DNA of 64,000 bases from Lentisphaeria bacterium (GCA_024405215.1 JAKSPB010000005.1:1-64000); one strand, 5' to 3'; positions 43,422 to 52,665 are shown, numbered from the stretch's first letter. Notes: generated from the sequence alone by a model not told the origin. Translations and numbers: made by a program.

Positions 43422-43886
43422 CTAGAATCCGTGTTGTCGCAAAGCTTCGTATAGGGTGATGGCGGCTGCGTTGGCCAGGTTATGGCAACGGGCGTGTTCG
43501 CCGGGCATGGGGAGCGTATAGAGGCTGTCGCTGTATTTGGTATAGAACTCCGGGGGGAGTCCGTGCTGTTCGTTTCCGAAGACCAGGAACTCTCCTTCCT
43601 GTGTCTGCAAGTCAAAGAAATTTCGCTTTGTCTTGGAGGAGAGGAAGACCAGTCGTGGCGGCTTCATGCCTTCCAAGAAGCTCTCCCAGTCCTTCCATCG
43701 ATGCCAGTCAAGATAGGGCCAGTAGTCCAGCCCGGCGCGCCGCAAATGCGCATCGTCAATGGTAAATCCGAGCGGTTCAATGAGATGCAGGACGGCGCCA
43801 GTGCAGACGCAGAGGCGTCCGATGGTGCCGGTGTTCTGCGGGATTTCCGGTGCGTAGAGTACAATGTGGAAAGGCTTCTTGACCAT
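43422..43886 (-). CDS. trmL: tRNA (cytidine/uridine-34 2'-O)-methyltransferase
   Basis: A 154-aa SPOUT enzyme of the TrmL/YibK group that methylates the wobble ribose of certain Leu tRNAs using S-adenosylmethionine. The N terminus IVLYAPEIPQNTGTIGRLC, the middle VFGNEQHGLPPE and the knot-forming end ARCHNLANAAAITLYEAL match the family in order and length. The usual VFG(S/N)E..GLP and (S)LNL segments are slightly altered, with HNLANA here. It is separated from the upstream dus gene by a family II element. Confidence 0.92.
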   Translation of the reverse strand: MVKKPFHIVLYAPEIPQNTGTIGRLCVCTGAVLHLIEPLGFTIDDAHLRRAGLDYWPYLDWHRWKDWESFLEGMKPPRLVFLSSKTKRNFFDLQTQEGEFLVFGNEQHGLPPEFYTKYSDSLYTLPMPGEHARCHNLANAAAITLYEALRQHGF

Positions 43887-43910
43887 GATTAGGAAAGAAT
43901 GCGGTGTTAG

Positions 43911-44080
43911 AGGGAATTGCAGAAGTCGTTTGGGGCGCTTTCGCGTTTTTGGTGGCGTTTCCGTCCAAGCCTGTCCTCCGGCCTTGGCGAAGGAGGATGT
44001 TTGAACTACGCCTTGGCTTCACTTGAAGCAAACTGCCTCCGGAATCCCTGGAAAGTGCCTTCAAATGGACTTTTGCAACC
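43911..44080. repeat. Family II long-palindrome element, copy 5
   Basis: 170 bp, ends GGGAATTGCAGAAGTCG and GGACTTTTGCAACC. The inner arms are TTTGGGGCGCTTTCGCG and GGAAAGTGCCTTC, with the same central part as copy 4. It fills the gap between dus and trmL, so it would be transcribed as a large hairpin if the two minus-strand genes share a message. Confidence 0.87.
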
Positions 44081-44086
44081 ACCCCG

Positions 44087-45022
44087 TCAAATTTTCTTTT
44101 GCGGGACGAGTTTCCTCACGATTTCCAGAAATTCCTGGCTGGTCCGTCCAAAGAGGTTCGCAGCCATGCGGAGGACAAATCCCAGCGTTGCCCCGCATTC
44201 TTGGAACTCACGGAGGAGTGCGTATTTTTCATTCGGAGTCCAAGGAGGCGGGGGGGCGTTTTGGAGAGTCTGCCGGATATCCACGAGGAGGCGTGGATTG
44301 CGGAGGAGTCCCCTGGCGGGTGCCACGGCATCCACGCCGCATTGATCGCGCATTCGAATGACGTCCTGCGGGGTGAAGAGGTCTCCGCTGCCGACGAGAG
44401 GAATGTCGGGGAGCGCTTTGCGGGCTTCCTTCAGTCGTTCCAGACCATCGGGAATGGCATTGTAGCTTTCCCGAACGGTGCGGAAATGCACGGTGACGAA
44501 ATCCGGTGCGCCCTCCCGGATGGCGGGGGCGATGCGTTCCCGGAACTCGGACGGCGAAGTGAACCCCATGCGTACTTTAATGCCTATGGGACACTCTACG
44601 GCGGATTTGATGGCGCAAATGGCTTCCGCAAGCCATTCGGGGGTCTTCAGCCGTGCGCCGCCGGCGCCATTGCCCAGCACAACCGGGCTGGGGCAGGCGC
44701 AGTTCAGATCAATGCCACGGGCACCTTGCAACAGCATTTCCTTGGCCGCCCGGGCCAGACGTTCACTGTGGGTTCCCATCAATTGAACCAGCACGGGGAG
44801 ATTGCCGTCTTGATAGGGGGCCAGCCAGTGTTTCAAGCGGCCAGGACGAGGGACTGCCTGGGAGATGCGCAGGAATGGCGTCCACCAGGCTTGAATCCAT
44901 TGATGGCGGGTCATGACTTTCAGGAATTCACCTGTCGTGACGCCTTCCATGGGGCCGGGGAGGAGGCGCGTTGGCAGAAATTCACCGTGGCGCGGTAGTA
45001 TGAAGGGAGTACAGAGGTTCAT
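44087..45022 (-). CDS. tRNA-dihydrouridine synthase (Dus family, DusC-like)
   Basis: A 311-aa flavoenzyme reducing specific uridines of tRNA to dihydrouridine with NADPH. PGPMEGVTTGEF opens the FMN barrel. VQLMGTHSERLARAA, then IDLNCACPSPVVLGNGAGG holds catalytic Cys110, followed by IGIKVRMGF, FVTVHFRT, LVGSGDLFTPQD and the FMN-phosphate loop VDAVAPARGLLRNP. The helical RNA-binding C terminus follows. Member type (A, B or C) is not decided, though the LPGPMEG start is DusC-like. The 3' end is 6 bp from a family II element. Confidence 0.92.
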   Translation of the reverse strand: MNLCTPFILPRHGEFLPTRLLPGPMEGVTTGEFLKVMTRHQWIQAWWTPFLRISQAVPRPGRLKHWLAPYQDGNLPVLVQLMGTHSERLARAAKEMLLQGARGIDLNCACPSPVVLGNGAGGARLKTPEWLAEAICAIKSAVECPIGIKVRMGFTSPSEFRERIAPAIREGAPDFVTVHFRTVRESYNAIPDGLERLKEARKALPDIPLVGSGDLFTPQDVIRMRDQCGVDAVAPARGLLRNPRLLVDIRQTLQNAPPPPWTPNEKYALLREFQECGATLGFVLRMAANLFGRTSQEFLEIVRKLVPQKKI

Positions 45023-45396
45023 GGTGACGTACTGTGATATGCTGACAGAAAATTACCATGACTTTTGGTACTTTCATGACTTTCCGGTATTTTCGGCCGG
45101 GAGAAGGTTTGGGGCGTATACTGTAGAGAGTGACGATAGACGTGTGCGGAGGACGACGTCTCTCCGCTTCTTCGATTCCACCAATGCGAGGGATGACGCT
45201 CCCGCGCCCCAAGGCTCTCCTATTTGCATTTTTCGGCGGGGGGGGGCAGTTGCGGAAAATAGGATTGCGGCTTGCGCAGCTTCTTCGCCCCGGTCGCCTT
45301 TCCCCCGGCCCGCGCCCGCGCATTTGCGCGGGTTGCTCACCCCCGTCCGCAAGCCCGCCGCCCCAAAGCTCCCCCCCTCGTGTCCTCTTCTTGCGA
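45023..45396. other. Very GC-rich intergenic region with G-run and hairpins
   Basis: No gene is supported in these 374 bp. 45023-45180 is of mixed composition and should contain the dus promoter. From about 45215 the sequence is extremely GC-rich: a run GGCGGGGGGGGGGC, then C-rich blocks, and the perfect hairpin CCCGCGCA-TT-TGCGCGGG at 45315-45332. A 169-codon frame across it overlaps dus and is Pro/Arg-rich, so it is rejected. Confidence 0.7.
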
Positions 45397-47943
45397 TTAC
45401 TCTTCCAGGAGGAAGGGCGTGACGCTGAAGTAGTTGACGCCCAGCCTCTCGCCGGGGGCGGCCAGGGCGTTGGTCAGGGTGATCTCCACTTCGGGCCGGG
45501 TGGCGATGAAGACGATGTGGTGCAGGTTGGGGCGGGCCACGCCGTTGTTGTGCGCATAGCGGCCCTTGTTGCCGCGCTTGTCGATGTGCTGCCAGGAGAG
45601 GTCCTGGCGGATTTCGGCGCCTTCGCCCAGTTCGGCCCGGATGCCGAAGTCGCGCCAGTCGGAGATGTGGTTCTTCACGTAGTCAATATCGAAGGTGCAG
45701 AACTCCAGCAGGTACGCCTTGCCGGGGACCAGGTTCTTCGCAATTTGGGCGGCGGTGCTGATTTCGTCGGCCTTCTTGGTGAAGACGGCGAAGGTGTCGC
45801 CGACACCATGATTTCCGCCCCAGCGGTTCTGGGAGGTGTTGGCGAAGTCATTGATCTTGTCCAGGGTGACGTTGCCGTTGGTGGTCCAGCCATCGAAGGA
45901 GCCGACGAAGTCGCCGTTGATTATGTGTCCGGGGATGTAGGAGAAGCCGTATTTCTCGGAGAGCATTTCTGTGTGCCCCTCAATGACGTAGTGTCGCAGG
46001 AGCATATAGGACCAGCGGTGGAATTCGTGGTCGGCGTAGTAGCTTCCCCAGTAGCCCACGGTGGCCAGGCCGTCGAAGGCGGGATCGTTGGCCAGCAGGT
46101 TGAACTGCAGGTCCAGGTAGTATTTCATGTCCACTTCGGGATGATGGTGCAGGGAGAGGACGGGCACTTGGTTGAAGTTGCCCAGGATGACGCCCAGGGA
46201 TTCCACGGCATGGGGGAAGAGCCTGCGGTAGCGGCGGACAGTCTCGGTGATGTAGTCGTCCAGATAGTCCTTGACGTCGGCCTCGTCGGGCTGGGTGCGG
46301 CAGTAGTTCTCGATGAGGAGCTTGCCGCGGCCGTGGGAGGCGTTCAGGGTGGCGGAGACGTAGTCTTCGTCAATGCCGGGGGTGGAGGGCTTTCCGACGA
46401 TCCAGGAGTAGATCAGGTGGTTCTTGTCGTTTTTGTAGGCGCGCAGGCCCTTGGTATAGCGTGCCAGGACCATGGGCTGATTGAAGAACTGCTCGTCGCA
46501 GGTGACGCCGTCGAACTGGTCTTCGGACATTCCTTTCGAGCCATTGAGTAGCCCGGTGAGTTCGTCGTTGCTCTTCAGTCCGCTGGTGTTCAGGTTGGCC
46601 AGCCACTTGTAGCCCTGTTCGTGGAACCAAGCGGTCTTGTCGTCGGGAATGCTGCCGCCGTTCTGGGTGGTGATGGCGGGGAGGCCGTACTTCACCTGGA
46701 AATCCCAGTCGTACGGGGGATTTTCGGAAACGACGCCATTGGTTCCGGGGCAGTAGTTAAGGGTTTCGGCGATGGAGCGGACCACCATGTTGCCGCCATT
46801 GACGGCGCCGGTGACGGTCAGCGTGTGTTCGCCGATGCCGACTTCACGGAAGTTCTCCAGGCGGGGCGTGTCGGCTTTGATGACGGTCAGCTGGCCGTCC
46901 AGGACGATTTCCAGCTCATCAGCCATGGCGTTCTGGGCGGCAAGGAAGATCCATCCGGTTTTGATGGTGCTGAAGCGGAAGTCCTGCGCGGCTTTCTGGG
47001 CCAGGATGGGCTGGTTCAGGATTTCGGTGCAGAGGTTGTTCAGGCGCTTTTGGGCGCCGGGGGCGACCTGGGGGACATTTACGACTTCATAGTCGTTGGG
47101 CAGTTCGAAGACCTTTTCGCCGTCTTCACGATCCAGTATGGTGAGAGTCATTGTGCCGCTTTTGGCGGTTTCCGGCAGGGTGACGGGGTTGATGTGTTTG
47201 ACCAAGGGCTGTTTGACGGTGTCAGCGGTATCGGAGAAGGAGACGAGGAGGTCATACTTCCCGGCATTGGCGGTGTCAGAGCCGAAGAGCTTGAAGGTGG
47301 CCTTCCGGTCGGCTGCCGCGATTTTCGTCAGCAGGGGCTCCCAGGGGACGAGCATCGTCTTGCCGCAGGCATTGGCGAGACCGCTGGCAGTGGAGCCTTC
47401 CAGGGCATCTGCGGAAAGGGCTTCCAGCTTCACGTCGGCGAAATCTGCCTCGCCTGTGAAGTTGGAGGCGAAGATGGCGAAGAAATAGGCATCTTTCGTG
47501 GTTTCCGGAATGATGATTTCCGTTTCCATGATGGTCCAGTCCTGATTGGCCGGGAGGGTCTGGAAACCGGCGGATTTCGTCCAGCCATTGTTGCAGACAA
47601 GGAAACCGCAGTGCGGGCTGTGGAAATCTATCGTGCGGACTTTGGCGGAGAGCTTGTATTTTCCGCCGGTGACCAGCTTCAGGTCATATTGGCGCAGAGA
47701 ACTCTCCTGGGCGGGGGTGTCGGAGAGATTGACCAGTTTGACGTAGGACTTGTCCTCCGGGCCGCCGGATGGGCTGTATTCGAAGAACTTTACGTCGTTC
47801 TGGGCGGACCAATACATGGGCGGAGTGTCGGTGCGGTCCGTGTAGAGAATGCCGTTGGAAAGCAAGTTGTCGCCAGGGGCGACCTTGGCGAAGGCAAATG
47901 CGGAGACGATTAGCGCAGCAAGAAAGAAGAGCAGTTTTTTCAT
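45397..47943 (-). CDS. Large secreted protein, probable glycan-active, family not recognised
   Basis: An 848-aa protein with a clear signal peptide (MKKLLFFLAALIVSAFAFA). Residues of about 25-175 resemble a CBM-like jelly roll (NLLSNGILYTDRTD, then ADFADVKLEAL). Residues of about 420-700 look like a barrel domain with YDWDFQVKYGLPAIT, GVTCDEQFFNQPM, LLIENYCRTQ and YWGSYYADHEFHRW; Asp/Glu in CDEQF and ENY are candidate catalytic acids. A second jelly roll at about 705-848 (INGDFVGSFDGW, TNALAAPGERLGVNYFSV) ends the protein. The architecture suggests a hydrolase between two sugar-binding modules. The DegT gene on the same strand ends 23 bp before its start. Confidence 0.8.
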   Translation of the reverse strand: MKKLLFFLAALIVSAFAFAKVAPGDNLLSNGILYTDRTDTPPMYWSAQNDVKFFEYSPSGGPEDKSYVKLVNLSDTPAQESSLRQYDLKLVTGGKYKLSAKVRTIDFHSPHCGFLVCNNGWTKSAGFQTLPANQDWTIMETEIIIPETTKDAYFFAIFASNFTGEADFADVKLEALSADALEGSTASGLANACGKTMLVPWEPLLTKIAAADRKATFKLFGSDTANAGKYDLLVSFSDTADTVKQPLVKHINPVTLPETAKSGTMTLTILDREDGEKVFELPNDYEVVNVPQVAPGAQKRLNNLCTEILNQPILAQKAAQDFRFSTIKTGWIFLAAQNAMADELEIVLDGQLTVIKADTPRLENFREVGIGEHTLTVTGAVNGGNMVVRSIAETLNYCPGTNGVVSENPPYDWDFQVKYGLPAITTQNGGSIPDDKTAWFHEQGYKWLANLNTSGLKSNDELTGLLNGSKGMSEDQFDGVTCDEQFFNQPMVLARYTKGLRAYKNDKNHLIYSWIVGKPSTPGIDEDYVSATLNASHGRGKLLIENYCRTQPDEADVKDYLDDYITETVRRYRRLFPHAVESLGVILGNFNQVPVLSLHHHPEVDMKYYLDLQFNLLANDPAFDGLATVGYWGSYYADHEFHRWSYMLLRHYVIEGHTEMLSEKYGFSYIPGHIINGDFVGSFDGWTTNGNVTLDKINDFANTSQNRWGGNHGVGDTFAVFTKKADEISTAAQIAKNLVPGKAYLLEFCTFDIDYVKNHISDWRDFGIRAELGEGAEIRQDLSWQHIDKRGNKGRYAHNNGVARPNLHHIVFIATRPEVEITLTNALAAPGERLGVNYFSVTPFLLEE

Positions 47944-47966
47944 GGGTGTGAAGGATGTTTTCTGGG

Positions 47967-49118
47967 TTATCGTGTATGTTTGTCGTAGAAGAAAACCGTT
48001 TCGCGGGGATCCTGTGCCCAGGGGATGTAGAAGGTGCAGGTGCGGGCCAGGATGTCCAGAGTGCGCGGTGCGGCGGAGGCATCGTAGTGGTATTCGTTTC
48101 CGTAGGGGGAATTGCGGAAGGGGTTGATGTCATCGCGATAGGTGCGTTTTTCCACCAGCGGCACCCAGTTGGTGAAGACATGCCTGTCTGCGGTCTCCAG
48201 GACGGACTTGATTTCGGGATGTCGCTTGTTCATTTCCTGGTAGGCCTCCACGGTGGGAAACTGGATGCCGAAAGTGGCCTGGGAGGGGATGTCGTTATGG
48301 GGCATCACCTTCACATCGGTGCGGTTGGCCTCGAAGAAATCGCGCAGTGCGTGGCACTTTTGGCGCAAGCCCTCCAGCCCCGGATCCAGGCGGGGAAGTT
48401 GCGCCCAGATGATGGCGCCTTGGATTTCGCTGGCACGGAAGTCATGGCCGGCGAAGTGCGGGACCTTGACGGGTGCGTCGTATTCCTGGACGAATGTCCC
48501 GCAGTCGTGCCAGAGACGGCAGCGGTCGTAGAGTTCGAAGTCGTCGGTGAGGATGGCGCCGCCTTCTGCGCTGGTGATGTTCTTGGCGTTGTTGAAGGAG
48601 AGGCAGCCGATCTTGCCGAAGGTCCCCAGGCGCTTGCCCTTGTAGAGGCCGCCGACAGCCTGGCAGCAGTCTTCCACCACGGGGATGCCATGGGCGTCCG
48701 CAACGCGCATGATGGCGTCCATGTCGCAGGGGAGGTTGGCCATGTGGACGCACAGGATGGCCTTGGTGCGAGAGGAGATTTTCTTCTCCAGGTCCACGGG
48801 GTCCATGGTGAGTGTCTCGTTGATTTCCACCAGCTTGGGCAGGGCGCCCAGCAGCATGGCGGCCAGAGGCGTGGCGATCCAGGTATAGGCGGAGACCAGT
48901 ACTTCGTCGCCGGGGCCGATGCCCAGGGCGACCAGGGCGGAGTTCAAGGCGCTGGTGCCGGAGTTCATCATCAGGCAGTGCTTTGCGCCGAATTTCTCGG
49001 CCAGGGCGCGTTCGCTGCGGGCGAGATAGCCTTCCTTGCCGCCCTGGAAGCGTGTCAGAATCTTGCGATGGATGGTGTCGGCAATTGCCGCAATTTCTTC
49101 GTCGCCAATGTCAAACAT
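47967..49118 (-). CDS. DegT/DnrJ/EryC1/StrS-family PLP aminotransferase
   Basis: A 383-aa enzyme of the family that aminates nucleotide keto-sugars, using pyridoxal phosphate. Internal aldimine Lys179 sits in LSFNNAKNITSAEGG, the cofactor Asp150 in VVEDCCQAVGG, and NSGTSALNSAL (52-62) binds the PLP phosphate. It may make an amino sugar for LPS or another surface glycan, or belong with the neighbouring glycan genes. It lies between the secreted orphan and the sialate esterases, all on the minus strand, with gaps of 23 and 45 bp. Confidence 0.9.
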   Translation of the reverse strand: MFDIGDEEIAAIADTIHRKILTRFQGGKEGYLARSERALAEKFGAKHCLMMNSGTSALNSALVALGIGPGDEVLVSAYTWIATPLAAMLLGALPKLVEINETLTMDPVDLEKKISSRTKAILCVHMANLPCDMDAIMRVADAHGIPVVEDCCQAVGGLYKGKRLGTFGKIGCLSFNNAKNITSAEGGAILTDDFELYDRCRLWHDCGTFVQEYDAPVKVPHFAGHDFRASEIQGAIIWAQLPRLDPGLEGLRQKCHALRDFFEANRTDVKVMPHNDIPSQATFGIQFPTVEAYQEMNKRHPEIKSVLETADRHVFTNWVPLVEKRTYRDDINPFRNSPYGNEYHYDASAAPRTLDILARTCTFYIPWAQDPRETVFFYDKHTR

Positions 49119-49163
49119 GGTAATGATGGGGGGATGGATGGGTGAGTGAAGGAAAGGACAATG

Positions 49164-50657
49164 TCAAAGGGAGGATTCCTGGCGGAAGACCAGCGCGGGC
49201 TGTTCCGCGCCGTTCACCAGATTGCCGTCGGGAAGACGCGGCTGCCAGTTGTATCGGGCGGCTTTCGGGACGGGCACTTCAGGTGCGGAGAGAAGGATTT
49301 CCTCGCCGTCGATCTGTGCGGCTGCCGGGTGGTAGCTGCCGTCCTCGCCTGCGATTTCAAAGGCCCGGAGGGACTGCCCGTCGGAGGAGTGTAGCCCCTT
49401 GGCGTAGAGGAAACGCAATCGCAGAGAACTTCCTTCTGCGGTGATTTTGGTCAATGTCGGTCCTGCGGGCGTCACATCATTGAAGCCGTAGGTCTTTCCC
49501 AAGGCCAGCTGCGCCAGCCGATATCCAATGGGGCGTTTGTCGTGCTGGTGGTTGTTGTCCGGTTCGTCATGGGAGAGGTCGTTTGTGGCTACGGCGCCTG
49601 CATTGGGCGTTTCCAGGCAAAGGCGCCGTTGCGTGTCCTGGATTCCCGCCCAGCCTTCCGTGGAGGGTGCGCACCAGGATTCCAGCTGGACGCAGTGGAA
49701 GGGCAGTTCGGGGTCTGCCCATCGATAGCGCCAGTCCTTGACCAATGCCAGCAGGCGCTCATGGTATGGCTGGAAGTCCTTTTCAAAATCGGCATCCTCT
49801 TCGCCTTGATACCAGAGGATGCCCCGGAGTCCGTATGGGATGAGGGGGGCGAGCATGGTGTCGAAGAGCTTGTGAGGCAGATTCCAGTCGTAGGCGGGAT
49901 AGCCGCGAAAACTGTATTTTCCCGTGGCCCTCGCCTGTTCCAGGAGCGCCGGCGGCTGTTCCGTGTAGGAGAAGGGCGGCGGATAGGACGCCCAGGTCTC
50001 CGGCTGGTTCATCAGGCGGTCGTATTCCTCTAGTATCGGTCGTCCGGAGGGGATGGCGGCCAGCGCTTCACGGCTGAGCCAGGGCCAGATGTTGGTGGCT
50101 CCCCAGGAACAATGGATGACGCCTACGGGGATTTCCAGCAGGCGTTTGCGCAAGTAGAGGGCGAACCAGGCGCCCACGGCGGAGAAGTCCGGCGCGTTTT
50201 CCGCGTCGGAGGTTTTCCAGCAGGCGCCGGGTGCGACAGTGTTGCAGATGGTGGTCAGGCTGTCCCGGGGGACGGTGAACATCCGAAGTCTGTCGTCCAC
50301 ACCGCCCTCCTGGAGGTAGAGCCTGGTCTGTGCGCGCGGATCGTCCGGAGTGAAGGTTTTGAGGGGATACTCCGCATTGGATTGCCCGGAAATCAGCCAG
50401 ACCTCCCCTGCCAGGAGATTTTTCAGGACGCATTCCTCGCCGCCGGTCGCCTTGACATGCAGTTCGTATGGGCCGCCCGCGGGCAATGCCGGCAGACGCA
50501 CTTCGAAGCGTCCGTCCCATCCCGCCGCGCCTGTGGCATGGACAGGTCCCAGCTCGGCGTCCACGCGTGCGCGCGGCGCATCGCACCATCCCCAGAGGAC
50601 GATGGGCTTGTCCCGCTGGATGATGGCATTGTCGGTCCAGATGGAGGCGAGTTTCAT
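49164..50657 (-). CDS. Sialate O-acetylesterase-like SGNH hydrolase (paralog 1)
   Basis: A 497-aa esterase of the family that removes O-acetyl groups from sialic acids or other sugars. LISGQSNAEYPL carries the nucleophile Ser in the GQSN block, GVIHCSWGATNIWPW and ILWYQGEEDA follow, and NNHQHDKRPIGYRL provides the catalytic His region. I chose the ATG at 50657 (MKLASIWTDNAIIQRDKPIVLWGW), which matches the start of the paralog upstream. A longer frame to 51146 would overlap that paralog. No signal peptide is visible, so it probably acts in the cytosol on imported sugar. It follows paralog 2 by 10 bp. Confidence 0.9.
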   Translation of the reverse strand: MKLASIWTDNAIIQRDKPIVLWGWCDAPRARVDAELGPVHATGAAGWDGRFEVRLPALPAGGPYELHVKATGGEECVLKNLLAGEVWLISGQSNAEYPLKTFTPDDPRAQTRLYLQEGGVDDRLRMFTVPRDSLTTICNTVAPGACWKTSDAENAPDFSAVGAWFALYLRKRLLEIPVGVIHCSWGATNIWPWLSREALAAIPSGRPILEEYDRLMNQPETWASYPPPFSYTEQPPALLEQARATGKYSFRGYPAYDWNLPHKLFDTMLAPLIPYGLRGILWYQGEEDADFEKDFQPYHERLLALVKDWRYRWADPELPFHCVQLESWCAPSTEGWAGIQDTQRRLCLETPNAGAVATNDLSHDEPDNNHQHDKRPIGYRLAQLALGKTYGFNDVTPAGPTLTKITAEGSSLRLRFLYAKGLHSSDGQSLRAFEIAGEDGSYHPAAAQIDGEEILLSAPEVPVPKAARYNWQPRLPDGNLVNGAEQPALVFRQESSL

Positions 50658-50667
50658 GGTGAAATTC

Positions 50668-52665
50668 TTACGGAAGTTTTTCGATGGCGGCAAGCGCCGG
50701 GAGTTCCGCCGCGTTGACCAGATTGCCGACGGGAAGGTCCACCAGGCGCGGATCGGCATTGTAGCGGCAGGCCTTCGGAGCCGAGACAGCCTCTGCGGTG
50801 AGAAGTACCTCGTCGCCGTCAATTCTGGCGACAGCCGTTTGGAAGACGCCGTCTGCCCCTGCGATTTCAAAGCCTTTGAGTTCGGCGCCGTCTTTTGCGT
50901 GGAGTCCCTTTGCGTAGCGGAAATGCAGACGCAGTGCGGCGCCCTCCGCTGAAATTTTCTCCAGCGTGGGGCCCTGCGGGATGGTCTCTGTCTCGCCGTA
51001 GGTATTTGCTGCCGCCTCCAGGAAGAGGCGGTAGCCGAAGGATCGCTTGTCGTGTGGATGGATGTCGTGTGGCTCGAAGAGCGCCAGGTCGTTTCCCGTG
51101 ATGCAGCCTGTGTTGGGAACTTCCAGGCTGATGCGGCGCTGGGCATCCTGGATGATGATCCAGTCTTCCTGCTGGATGGTCTCGTAGTTGGCCAGCTGGA
51201 CGAAGTAGAAGGGGAAGTCCCCCTGTGCCCAGCGGTAGCGCCAGTCGCGGATCATGGCGGCGAAGCGCTGAAGGTAGTGCGGGGCAGGCTGTGGCAATGC
51301 GGGATTGGTGTCGGTTTCTCCTTGATACCACAGAACACCGCTGATGCCGTAGGGGATGAGAGGCTGGATCATGTTGTCGAAAAGGCGATGCGGCGCGAAA
51401 ATGTCGCATACGGTGGCTGGTTGCGTGCTGGGAGCGCCGGTGACCTTGATGGTGTATTCGGGGCAGGCCTTCCAGAGGGTTTCGCAGAGTTGGATTTTTT
51501 CCCCCGTGACGGTGTTTTTCAGGAAGAAGTTCTTGGCCGGGCCTGTGAAGGCACCGTCGAAGAAGAAGGTGAAGGCGCGGACGGCGACAACCGCCTTGCC
51601 GGCTTTCACCAGCTCTGCCGGAACCGGATATTCGCGTGGAGTGTTCCAGTATCGCTCCTCGAAGTCCTTGCCTGTGGCGCCGACCTGTACGCCGTTGAAG
51701 TAGGTGGTGTCATGCTTGTCCACGCCGCCTAGATGCAGGAGAAGGGGCTGTCCTGCCCAGCTGGCGGGAATCTCCACGCTCTGCCGTGCCCAGAGAGCGC
51801 CTTGCTTGGAGATGTTTTGGACAATCCATGAGCCGGGCACGCGGAAATCCTGCCATTCGCCGTCGTCAAAATCTTGGTTGGCATAGCCTTTGGCAAAGCC
51901 CTGGTTTCCTCGGTCGCGTTCCGTGATATTGTCATAGCCGTTCGGCGTGAAGCTATTGGAGGAAGGACAGACCTTCTGGAAATCGCCCTGAAGCCCTTCC
52001 CAGGCTTTTTCTTTGATTACTTCCTGGTCGGTCTGGAGCATTTCCTTTTCGCCGTCTTCGGTGGTCATCAGCGCCGCCCGGCTCATCCACGCCCGTATTG
52101 GGGTGCCGCCCCAGGAAGAATGGAGGATTCCGATGGGCAGCGTGGGGAATTTCTTGTGGAGGAAGCAGGCGAACCAGGCGCCGATTGCGGTGAAGTAGGG
52201 AGCGTTCTCCGGGGTGGAGTACTGCCATTCGCCGCCGGGAGGCAATTCATTGCCCACGGCGGCGAGACAGTCCTGGGGGACCGTATAGCAGCGGATCAGC
52301 GGCGTGTCTCCGCCTTCGTCGAGGTATTGTTGCGTCTGGTCCAGCGGGTCGTCGCTGTTGAAGGTCATCAGCGGGAAGGAGGCGTTGGACTGTCCCGACA
52401 CCAGCCAGACATCGCCAACCATCAGGTCTTCCAGGAGGCACTCCTCGCCTGTGGCGGAGGTGGCGCGCAGGTCGTAGGGGCCGCCTTCCGGCAACGCGGG
52501 GAGATGCAGCTCAAAACGCCCGTCCCAGCTGGAGGCGCCATAGGCGGAGATGGGGCCCAGAGTGATTTTCACCTTTGTGCGAGGCGTGTCGGTCCAGCCC
52601 CAGACGACGATGGGCTTGTTGCGTTGAATAACGGCATGGTTGATCCAGGGGGGGGCGAGTCTCAT
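50668..52665 (-). CDS. Sialate O-acetylesterase-like SGNH hydrolase with inserted jelly-roll (paralog 2)
   Basis: A 665-aa paralog. The same blocks are present: LVSGQSNASFPL, ILHSSWGGTPIRAW, VLWYQGETDTNP and IHPHDKRSFGYRL. Compared with paralog 1 it has an insertion of about 170 residues, near 235-400, reading as a beta-galactosidase-type sugar-binding jelly roll (WQDFRVPGSWIVQ, GALWARQSVEIPASW, LLHLGGVDKHDTTYFNGVQVG). That insertion is a known arrangement in this family. No signal peptide is seen. It is divergent from aroF with a 171-bp gap, and is first in the minus-strand run ending at 45397. Confidence 0.9.
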   Translation of the reverse strand: MRLAPPWINHAVIQRNKPIVVWGWTDTPRTKVKITLGPISAYGASSWDGRFELHLPALPEGGPYDLRATSATGEECLLEDLMVGDVWLVSGQSNASFPLMTFNSDDPLDQTQQYLDEGGDTPLIRCYTVPQDCLAAVGNELPPGGEWQYSTPENAPYFTAIGAWFACFLHKKFPTLPIGILHSSWGGTPIRAWMSRAALMTTEDGEKEMLQTDQEVIKEKAWEGLQGDFQKVCPSSNSFTPNGYDNITERDRGNQGFAKGYANQDFDDGEWQDFRVPGSWIVQNISKQGALWARQSVEIPASWAGQPLLLHLGGVDKHDTTYFNGVQVGATGKDFEERYWNTPREYPVPAELVKAGKAVVAVRAFTFFFDGAFTGPAKNFFLKNTVTGEKIQLCETLWKACPEYTIKVTGAPSTQPATVCDIFAPHRLFDNMIQPLIPYGISGVLWYQGETDTNPALPQPAPHYLQRFAAMIRDWRYRWAQGDFPFYFVQLANYETIQQEDWIIIQDAQRRISLEVPNTGCITGNDLALFEPHDIHPHDKRSFGYRLFLEAAANTYGETETIPQGPTLEKISAEGAALRLHFRYAKGLHAKDGAELKGFEIAGADGVFQTAVARIDGDEVLLTAEAVSAPKACRYNADPRLVDLPVGNLVNAAELPALAAIEKLP

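Noticed and set aside
44913-45422. 169-codon frame over the GC-rich block
   Set aside because: It overlaps dus, has low complexity and reads through a non-coding hairpin region.
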